Assembly: GCA_003991915.1 (NCBI GenBank)
Contig: RQTK01000301.1
Span: forward strand, 290,200-354,199
DNA from: Elysia chlorotica
Taxonomy: Eukaryota > Mollusca > Gastropoda > Plakobranchidae
Length of the DNA stretch: 64,000 bases
Direction: 5' to 3'
Both the position numbers and the translations under genes were made by a program. Positions 55,501 to 64,000 of this stretch are shown in pieces (the stretch's first letter is position 1; each line of letters opens with the position of its first letter). The notes under the pieces were generated by a model. The model did no database searches and was not told the DNA's origin. It saw only the letters and a program-made list of their open reading frames with translations.

Positions 55501-58500
55501 AGTACAAATACTAATTTGCTTCGTCCTTTAGTTTGAGCCCTTGTACCTTGTACAAAACATATTTTTGCTGGCCTGATAGAGACAGTGAGAGAGGTTGAGA
55601 TAACTGGAGAAAGACAGAGAAAGATAGAGAGAGAGAACAAAGAAAAAGAAGAAAAAGAGTGAGCAGCTTCAATGCTCAAAGCGGGACAAAACGGCATTTT
55701 TTATATCGACGGCAACACAAAGTATCAAAACGCGGGACTGTCCTGCGAAATGCGTGACAATTGGCAGCTCTGGTATAGGAATAGTTTCGATTTATTAGCC
55801 TCTGTACCGAAGCTTTAGTCAGCCATAAAATAAACTTTCTTTTACGGACTATGCTATCGGCTGTAACACTACACAAGCGATCTAAAGGTCGATTTAATCG
55901 GCTGTAAACACGTTTAAGGTTAAATATAGATATAAATATTTAATCACAATTTCTACATAATTTTGCATCATTTGTTTGATAGGTAAAGTGGCAGGATCAG
56001 AAATAATATAAATAGTCGTATCTTTTATAGGACAAAAATTTGTCCCCAAATAGAATTTAAGCCTTAAATGCTGAATCATATAGTTTATACAGGATTGAAA
56101 TTTGATTAAAAAAAATGGGAAGACATGGATTTTACATACCTGCTCTTTCAATCTTTGCTTTGCCAAAAGGGATAAGAAAGTCTTTGCCAAGAGCCTCGTC
56201 GGAAACCTCAAAGGATGTGCCATACATGAGCTCATTTTCTAAAAACACAACTGGAAAGAAAACAAATTATGCAATGAATTAGTGCAATAAAGAGGAAAAA
56301 CACACCTTTCTAAAAAAAGAATATTCATAGAAAATAAATTTAGTAAGCATACTCGATTGCTGTTAATTCCAAGATAGCAAATGATTTAACACTGCTTAGA
56401 TCAGTTTATCCATAAAATATTTCCTTTAAAATTGATCATCTTTTCCACATCCCCAACATATCCAATTAAGAAGAGTATACGGTTTATACTATTTCAAGTT
56501 TGTACCTTGAGTAGTTATGGCGGAGAAGACGATAATAATTTCACCAGTTCACAAATATATAATAAGACACTGCAATATTTCTACTAATATGAAATAATTG
56601 TAAACACAGGTCACTTTTATGTTAAAAAAAATAAAGTTGTTCAATGTTTCTTACACGTGTATAGTGGACATAAAAACTAAAAGAAGTTGCGACCTTTAAA
56701 AAGGGTAAAACATTTTTAACCTGAAATGACAATAAATTAATAAAAACCTGGGTTTTCGTTCCTGATAGCAGCTTTCAACAAGCCACGAGCATCCTCAGAT
56801 GAGTAAGGTGAGGCGACGATGAGCCCAGGACATTGACTGTACCAGGAGGCGAAGCACTGAGAATGCTGGGCTCCTACACCAGCAGCCGCTCCATTGGGAC
56901 CTCGAAACACAATTGGTACGGGCACCTAGTCAGAACAACAAAACACAGTTAAATACATTTTGTGGCCAAAGGTGATAAACCAGATTTTAGAATTAATAAG
57001 CTTTATTTAAATAATTGTTCAGCTTTGCTATGCAACATTCCTATTCATATAGATTTGAAAACACATGATATTTCATGGATCTTATTACTTTCATAATGGC
57101 TAACATCATGTGCAATGTTTGAAATTTCTCAGAAAAGCAGTCACTTTAGAAATAGCACCTAAAAATGTCCGTAATAATTTATGCTTACCTGACCAGCAGA
57201 CATGTAGTATGTTTTTGCTGCTGAGTTGATGACTTGATCAATGGCTTGCATAGAAAAGTTGAAAGTCATGAACTCACATACAGGACGGAGACCTGCCTAG
57301 AATAGGTAAAAAAAAACAAGGAAAGTATTATGAGTACTTTTCTCCAGCGTTGTGTCACATCCTCCTTACCATGCACCTTAATGAGTATGTTATAGTCTAA
57401 AAAATAATGAATTGTTTAGTTCTCTTGCAAAATGTGACTCCAAAAACATCATTTACAGAATTTGAAACCTTGGGGGAACAAAGAAGAAAAAACATATTTG
57501 CCATTTTAAATTAACTGCAATTTAATAGGAATACGATGGAATAACAAAATTTAATACAATTAGAAATGTTCCTTGCATTCATGTTTTCTCCACAATGGTT
57601 TTCAATTGTCTTCCATTTACAGAAACATCTAAAAAAAAACACCCAGAAATTCCTCTTTTTTTAAAGTCATATTACAAAACATAATTAGAACAGATAAAAA
57701 ATGTGCAGAGACAAGGTAGATCAATGGTAGAATGTGTGGCTTATACTTGGGAGGTTCCCTGGTTCGATTCTTAAGCAGTTGGATCAGATTCAGTATAAAG
57801 ATATCAGATGAGACACCCAGTCATCGTATCCCGGCTCTGTGTAGCAGCACGTAAAAATGTAAGATATTCGTTTTAGGACATAATGCAATAAAGTCTAGTC
57901 GCTGAACATGGATATTTCAAAACCAAAAGGAAAGGCAAATTAAAAGGATAAAAGCAAATGTTCTAAGTCAAAACAAGAGTGGGTCTAAACTCACCATAGC
58001 TGCTCCAACAGCAATTCCAGCGAAACCCATCTGAAATAATTTGAATCGATGATTAGATCATATCATTATAAGATATCTAAAAAAATGAAATCAGACTTAA
58101 CATAACCATGATATCCAAATCTCATGTAAAAAAAAAAAAAGAGCACACAATAAATTAACCAGATAACCCTAAAATTGACCAAAAAAAAAACACCCACTTA
58201 AATTGCAAGGAAAAGTGGTCTTTTTGCAAAAAATGTTGACTTTTTAATTTTTTTGTTAAAATAATTCTTATACCATAAATGTGCCAAGTTGTAAATGTTT
58301 AGAAAATACATCCAATCATCTCTCTAAATCATCTTTTTCATTATTCTGTCTCTTGGCAACAAATATAAAAATATCAGTATATTAAAAAATTGGAGTTATG
58401 CCCCTTTCATCAGTAAATTACCATTGTTAAGTATATAAACTAGTCAGTAATTTAAGGGTTAAGAATACAAACCTCAGTGATAGGAGTGTCCATTACTCTC

Positions 58501-61500
58501 TTGTCTCCCCATTTTTCCCATAGGCCTTTGGTTACCTGACAATCAGATACAAAAAGTTTACTACAAATATAATGCAGTGAAAGTATAAAAAGGATTAATT
58601 TTATACACTTTCATTAGGTCTATCCAGACTGAAATCTAAAGATAAGCACAACACATAAATTAAAAAAAGAGCCCCCCCCCCTCACCCCCGCCAACAACAA
58701 AAACAGGTAGCTTAAATTTTTCATGCAGACTTTTAAAAGAAACAACAAAAAGGAACAAATTAAAAAATAGTTCAAAATCAAAACAGAAAATTTATATTTG
58801 CTCCATTAGTTCATGATTATTTGAGCCTAAAGAGTAAAATACTTTGCAAACATGTATGCTTTTAAGAATAATAACACCCCAGTCCTTAATTTCTTAAGTA
58901 CATCGCATGATTTTAATATAATGATATTTCAAAATCAGAAGTTCAATGAAATGAAATTTTGAGAGAAAGATCTGATCAATTTTTTACCAAAGTTGCTATG
59001 AAAAGCATTTATATGAATATAATTTCCTTGGCTGATTATCAGTTGTAACCCTACAAGTTATAATCTAGAATACAGCAGCTAGTAGCCACATTAAATGATT
59101 TTGGCGAAAGAGATGTATCATGCCACATTCGATTTGAAATTTATATTAATCAATGTCTCTTTTTTTTTATTTAGATGGAATTACGACAAAATATCATCAA
59201 ATTTTACATGTCATATAAATTTATAATAATATATTTGAAACATACTTGAACAATAATTGAAATCTAAATAAACAGTCTGTACAGCGCAATTTTGTTTATT
59301 AGGACTGCAAAATTAGGGAAAACATTGCATACTCAGTGTAGTATCTTCAATGAGTTACCTTGTATGCACCATTATACTGGCCCACTTCCTCACCAAGAAT
59401 GAAAACTTTCTCATCTCTCTCAATTTCTTCATCCATTGCAGTGTTGAGAGCATCTCGAACTGCCATCTGCAAAACCAAAATGTTATTATTAAACGTATAA
59501 AAAAACTACATATTTTATAAAGAAACAAAATGATTTAAGCAACTGTTGAATCTTGGGGTCCTGAGGAATTTAAAAAAAAAAAAAGAAGTGGAATGACTTT
59601 TCTTCAAAAATATTTCCTTTTTTGCATTTACATTGTTTAAGGGGTAAGGAGATCCTAGAATTTCTGCCTCACTAGATTCATCAATACTGAAAAACAGATC
59701 CAACCAGTAAAACACACACAAAATGTAAGACCTTAAACTTTTCTAAAATCTAGAATACTGTGCTATCATTGGTCATGGGATTCAAAGTCATTACAGGACT
59801 GGTTAGGTATTGTGTTTAGAGGCTGAAATTGATTGACTCAGTATTAATTGAATCTTTTGTTTTTCTTGTTTAAAATCCAACGTAAGCACAATATTGGGTC
59901 TATTATGGACAGGTTCCAAGACCAAGGTCTGACAATTTAATTTGCTACCATACAGAGACAGCACGGGTATACCATGACTCTTGTCTCAGTAGGTCATTAA
60001 AATACTGACAGCTACCCAACCAGTAGGACTAGTAGACGAAATTGAGCAAATAAATTTATGACAAATCAAGGGTTTTTAACCAGGCACTTCTCGATTGGGA
60101 ATCCCAAGCTCTAACACTTGCACAATATCACCCCTGATTTACTAATAGTACTGTAATAAACAATGGAATCATCAAGACTAGAAGACAATTTTTCATGAAT
60201 AAGAATATTAAGAGGACAGAAAATTGTTCAGGGGTAAGATTGTACTTGCAGTGGTTCTAGGATCTTTTTGTGCCTTAGTCTACTGACATATAAGATTTAT
60301 CCGTGGATTTCACTAATTTTAGGGGGTTGATAAATCAGCAGCGCAGGACACCAAACAGCATGAAAACAAGAAAGTTCACAGACGTAACAGAGGATTATGA
60401 AATACATTAATAAAAAAATACTGGTCTCACCTGCACACTGCATCTTTGGGAAGTGCTCAAAAGACGGCTGAATTGGTTGAGCTTTGTGGCTGATCTCTGA
60501 AAACAGTGACAAAATTAATAACTAGGCCGAAATTAGATTTACTGGCAAGGCAAAAAACGCCTGAATTTAATAAATTAATATAGTACATGCATCAACTTCA
60601 CTAATATTTCACAAATGCCTTGAAACTTTGCGAGCAATATTTAAACATCATATAGAAAAATAGAAGATTAAAGATCAGCACTCTTGAACATCAAGCTTAA
60701 GCAAATGAATTAGTCTTCACCCCCGCGGTGCTTTGAAGGCCAGATGACCAGTGTAGGTCTGGCACGGATGACTGGGTGTGAAAGAATGGGGTGTGGTACC
60801 ACTGTTCACCTGCTTAACTGATGCTCTTAGTGGTGTGCTGATACCGCCAAATTTTTTTTAATTTTTATTTTTTCTAGTTAATGAGTTTGTAAAACTAGTA
60901 TATATTTCTGTTGCGATGAGAAGTTGTTTGATTTCACTAGCTTGTTTGTTCCACCTTTTCAATAATTGTTGATCACTTTTGTGTGGGCGGAATAAAGGAA
61001 AAGAAAGTTATTACTTTCTTTCCGGCAGATGATCAAAATTAAACGTCTTTTATTTTGAATAGCTGTGAGTGTGACATGTTTCAGTTTCAGTTTGAATCCT
61101 TTTTTAAATGGAACAACATTCCTTCTAAGTGTCTCTTGGGTGAAAGGGTTATAAAAGCATAGCCCGAATTGAAAGTTCTACAATACAGAAATGGAAATAT
61201 CCGCTGAGGATCGAACCTTTGAACTTCTACTCGTGAATGATGACTGAATCCAGAGCACTAATGGTTGAGATATCTGGTGCCTTATATTACTAAATATGCA
61301 ATTCATTATTCAAATTAAAGTCATAAATTTCCCACATGGATGCTAGGTATCCCACAGGGATGGGTGGAAGAGAGCAAGGACACCAAAGATTTGAACCTTG
61401 GACCTCCTGCTCCTCAGTTCTGAGCACTGGAGACTGAGCTATCTTTATGCACCTACCAAGCCAATGCTAATAATGTTAACTAGATATACATCCTACAAAT

Positions 61501-62708
61501 TTGTAGTTCCTAAAGATATCAGACCAGATTTTTGGACACCTGCCGAGTATCGCACTGTCTGCTTGCGAACGCAGAGCACGACCGACGGAGCTGTCGCAAG
61601 GCGGTAATGATCAAACATTATCAAGTGAAGCACTGCAGTTACAGTACTACTATCCAAGTAAACTCAGTAAGGGGTAAAATTGAGCCAATTGCAATTACAA
61701 GCCCACAGTCACACAAACAGAATTTAATAGAGTTGAGTTCAACATGACCTTCCCCACAAGTGTCTCGGTGGGGCAGCGTTTGACACTTCTATGTGAATCA
61801 GTCAAAGCATGAGTTTTATCCCCATCTTCCCATACAACAACGGTCTTTGTACATGGGACTAAATACCGCCCGGTTACCCAAGATCTTAACGGGGGGTATT
61901 TTGTCCCTTTCCTTTCTTAGAGTTAGATTCAGGCTATGATCGGTGATATATCATTATATGACCGTCAAAATGTGACTGGAAGGTCCGTAAATTTCCCAAA
62001 CTATTCATTGATTTCATAAATCTATAAGAAGAGCCTCTACACCCATTCAAGAGTTTCTCACGAGATAGAATAAGAAGGGATAAAGGATGAACGGAGGTCC
62101 ACTCTCGTAGTCCCAGTGTCAGTTACTCGGCACTGTGCAGAGCTCAGTCCAAATACGTAGATCTATGCAAGCGCAACCAGTAGTTCTCTCATATCGTGGC
62201 AGTCAAGTGGCATGTCACGCTTTTTGGGTTTAAATGACCGTTGCCGTTGGTAGGCCAAGGCTCCAGGTCTTAGTAAAAGACTGCTTAAAAACTTTAAAAC
62301 CTCAGATTGTCAGAAAAGAGATCGAGAATGAAAGTCAGCTCTAGATGCAAAACCGAGAAAACTAGATCTAAAATTTATTTAGACAATCTGGTTTCTAGAT
62401 CTAGGTCTAGATTTTCAGTGAGCCCCCTCCCCCTCTAGATGTAGATCTAGATCTAGATCAAGAATCTAGACTAGAGTCTAGACCTACTCTTTTTTTTTTT
62501 AATTCTAGACTTTGATCTAGAACTTTTCTATGCTGCTAACAATGAATCCAAGTGATAAAAACTACACAGATTGCATATTGTTTTGAAAATTTTAACTTTA
62601 AAGCATTTTTTTTACAAAAGTATTTCAATGTTTTTAGTACTTATTTAAGAATAAATAAAGCAATTTTCTCACAGTCACAGAACTAATTGTTTTGCAGAGA
62701 GTCGCCAT
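52600..62708 (-). CDS. PDHB: PDHB, mitochondrial pyruvate dehydrogenase E1 subunit beta
   Basis: Beta chain of the thiamine-diphosphate E1 of the pyruvate dehydrogenase complex (pyruvate to acetyl-CoA, mitochondrial matrix). Exons (- strand, high to low): 62708-62673, 60496-60431, 59466-59359, 58535-58473, 58030-57995, 57296-57189, 56925-56748, 56250-56140, 53934-53843, 53444-53303, 52748-52600. All phases agree: 362 aa (human 359). Residues 1-34 form a presequence ([12 protein letters not shown], then [18 protein letters not shown]) without acidic residues, as for matrix import. The mature part has [15 protein letters not shown] (cofactor Glu), the [12 protein letters not shown] microexon, [40 protein letters not shown] (active-site His) and [13 protein letters not shown]. 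No missing catalytic residue was noticed. The donor after 56748 (GTTTTT) is weak but protein continuity requires it. Confidence 0.97.
54251..54430 (+). mobile_element. Degenerate SINE in PDHB intron
   Basis: GAGTGGTAGAGACTTGATCT resembles a decayed tRNA-like head. TCCACACTGGTTGGGTCAATGTCAATAATT and AATGAGACCGGC follow in family order. Heavily mutated. Confidence 0.5.
55189..55775. mobile_element. hAT-like non-autonomous element in PDHB intron
   Basis: It begins CAGAGCTGCCAAC near 55186 and ends with the complement (ATTGGCAGCTCTG, ending near 55772), with GCGGGACTGTCCTGCG near the right end. The terminal motif is like that of widespread hAT-type MITEs. No convincing 8-bp target duplication is seen, so the class is tentative. 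A second inverted pair, TGTCTCTATCAGG (55464-55476) and CCTGATAGAGACA (55572-55584), marks a nested piece. Confidence 0.55.
57700..57905 (+). mobile_element. tRNA-derived SINE in PDHB intron
   Basis: Head GATCAATGGTAGAATGTGTG and a good B box (CCTGGTTCGATTCTT), then AGATGAGACACCCAGTCATC, TATCCCGGCTCTGTGTAGCA and AGCACGTAAAAATGTAAGAT. It is opposite in strand to PDHB. Same architecture as 3143 with more substitutions. Confidence 0.72.
58670..59340. other. PDHB intron sequence without recognised features
   Basis: AT-rich intronic sequence with a short C-run (58671-58688) and poly-A/T tracts. No repeat family or exon was recognised. This is the largest PDHB intron tract (between the exons at 58473 and 59359) without an identified element. 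Confidence 0.5.
59866..60140 (-). mobile_element. Degenerate tRNA-derived SINE, reverse orientation
   Basis: The + strand reads the family backwards: TCCAACGTAAGCAC, AGGTCTGACAATTTAA, ACCATGACTCTTGTCTCAGT, CTACCCAACCAGTAG, and near the end GAGAAGTGCC-type head text and TGCACAATATCACCCCTG. It lies in PDHB intron 2. Confidence 0.62.
61185..61465 (-). mobile_element. Two tRNA-like SINE heads, reverse orientation
   Basis: On the - strand, AGCTCAGTCTCCAGTGCTCA and GGTCCAAGGTTCAAATCTTT (61375-61445) resemble an A box and B box. A second decayed copy lies at about 61195-61265 (CAAAGGTTCGATCCTC). Bodies are not recognised, so these may be fragments of a second SINE family. Intron 1 of PDHB. Confidence 0.5.
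62320..62525. repeat. TCTAGA/GATCTA-rich palindromic tract
   Basis: Many copies of TAGATCTAGA-type hexamers in both orientations, including GTAGATCTAGATCTAGATCA (62441-62460) and TAGACTAGAGTCTAGACC. Smaller clusters occur at 54820-54900, 47680-47710 and 32730-32750. It lies in the first PDHB intron, about 150 bp below exon 1. Confidence 0.8.
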
Positions 62709-62715
62709 CTTGACG
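62700..62715 (-). promoter_or_regulatory. YY1-like element overlapping the PDHB start codon
   Basis: The - strand start context is GTCAAGATGGCGACTC. AAGATGGCG is the core of the YY1 consensus and at the same time a good Kozak start. Such overlap is common at promoters of nuclear genes for mitochondrial and ribosomal proteins. Binding is inferred from the sequence only. Confidence 0.45.
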
Positions 62716-63639
62716 GTCACAAGGGAGACAAGAAAGGACAAAATATGCTATTGACACGATGGTCGTGTACATAAAGGGAGAACCGGAAAAGGAGGCAAAA
62801 TAAAAAAATAAAATAAAAGTAAAAGAATACTCTCTGTGTTAGTTTATCACAGAATGATTTTTAGGGGGCGGGGGAGAAGTCAGCTGGGACAAGTGAAAGG
62901 CAATTAGATTACTAATCAGTTCGATCCCACGTTCACACATAATATTATTAGATTTGTCAGATTCTATATCTGTTGGTTAGGTCGGTGTCAAGATAACCGC
63001 ACTCTTTCTATACGACAGCAGTAAAATTGTCAGACTTTAACCTTGGGACCCGTTGGCATAAACAATACGACATGGGGGCGACAAAACAGGCGAGAGAGCT
63101 TATACCATTCCACGTTGTCTCTTTTAGGTTACATAGCTCAAGCGCGAAAGAGAGAATTCGCCTAAAAATAGTATTAAACTTTTTACGCTGATGTTTCACC
63201 AAACAGATTGTAATAAGAGCCTTTTTGTATTTTTTAAATGACCCGTAAATTTGGTAAGAATTTGGGACACGCTTTCTTCTGTGGCCAAAGCCAAACAAAA
63301 ACTAAAAAAAAAAAAAAAGAAGAAGAAGAAAAAGAATTCGACAGTTTTAAAAGAGTGTGATCAAATAAATGGTAGAAATCGTCAACCCCTAAGTTCATTT
63401 GGGACGAAAGAAGAACAAAAAAACCAGGTGCGCTCCTAATAACTTCAACCGGACACATATTATCACGAAATAACAATCGTCTCATGAAGTTTATAACTTC
63501 TTTGATGCCGAGAGACGATTAATAAGAGAATTAAGAGAACAACCCAAAAAAATCAATGTGAGAAAAGTTGGTGGTGGATCGGGAACGTTCTTTATCTTTA
63601 TTACAAGTATAGACGAATGTTTGTAAGGATTTACGGCTC
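62709..63639. other. PDHB upstream region with a SINE
   Basis: The first ~150 bp above the ATG should hold the PDHB promoter and 5' UTR; no TATA box is evident. A degenerate SINE on the + strand lies at about 62865-63070 (CAGTTCGATCCCACGTTC, TTGGTTAGGTCGGTGTCA, GTAAAATTGTCAGACTTTAA). An A-run with GAA repeats is at 63303-63335. No further gene is seen. Confidence 0.5.
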
Positions 63640-63870
63640 AATTCATTGCGTAATAAAAGAAAAAAAAGCAGGGATAAAATCCGCCATGGAGCCACCAGGC
63701 TATATATGCTTATAACGACTGGCACCCAAGAGCGGGATACGTTGCACCCCCGGAAATTGGCCGCTCTTATACTGACACCGATTCGACCAGAGCAAGACTC
63801 GAACCCTGACTTCCTGCTTCGAGAGTCTGTGCTCTAACCACAGCCCTAGGACGACCCAGTCCCCTTTCTA
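63640..63870 (-). mobile_element. tRNA-derived SINE of a second family, reverse orientation
   Basis: On the - strand: head GGGCTGTGGTTAGAGCACAG, B box CAGGGTTCGAGTCTTGC, then GAATCGGTGTCAGTATAAGA, GCGGCCAATTTCCGGGGGTG and TATATAGCCTGGTGGCTCCA. The head is closer to a real tRNA than in the 3143 family and the body differs beyond the shared CGGTGTCAGTATAA block, so it is a separate subfamily. Confidence 0.7.
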
Positions 63871-64000
63871 TGGAGAAAGCGTACTGTATAAGCTCACGAA
63901 TTTGATCAGAACGTATACATGACTTTTGCATAGGTTTCATACTGACCATTGGTTATAGAGGTAGAGGCATAACACAATAACACAATGTATACTTTATTGA

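Overview
The window is eukaryotic nuclear DNA: AT-rich, with short GT-AG-bounded exons separated by 0.1-3 kb introns, dense microsatellites, tRNA-derived SINEs, TIR elements and LINE remnants. The gene set (CELSR, NAPE-PLD, MEIG1, PDHB) and the mollusc-like interspersed repeats suggest a lophotrochozoan, probably a gastropod mollusc. The species cannot be read from the sequence alone.

Layout. (1) 1-26.7 kb, + strand: the 3' half of a CELSR/Flamingo/Starry-night adhesion GPCR. Its cadherin repeats lie upstream of the window. In order the window holds an EGF, laminin-G 2, two more EGFs, a laminin-type EGF, a hormone-receptor motif (HRM), the GAIN domain with GPS, seven TM helices and a Ser/Asp-rich tail. 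The exon phases chain without a break to 1,336 residues if one copy of each duplicated exon is used and a 43-bp tandem duplication in the tail is discounted. (2) 27.6-29.1 kb, - strand: a dead non-LTR reverse-transcriptase fragment. (3) 33.4-39.4 kb, + strand: a six-exon NAPE-PLD family gene (388 aa) that lacks the two histidines of the HxHxDH metal motif. (4) 43.2-46.2 kb, - strand: a two-exon MEIG1 gene (93 aa) whose intron carries a TIR element. (5) 52.3-62.7 kb, - strand: an 11-exon PDHB gene (362 aa; mitochondrial pyruvate dehydrogenase E1 beta).

The four genes have unrelated jobs (planar polarity/adhesion signalling, N-acyl-ethanolamine lipid metabolism, spermiogenesis, central carbon metabolism) and there is no sign of an operon or cluster. 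The most interesting signals are structural. In CELSR there are two independent tandem exon duplications (HRM exon and GAIN exon), a frame-breaking 43-bp duplication in the tail, and a last intron whose splicing would add a C-terminal PDZ ligand (ETTV). In NAPE-PLD the HxHxDH motif reads NANYDH and one intron has a GC donor. All exon calls were made by eye from splice signals, phase and recalled family similarity; no alignment or transcript data were used.
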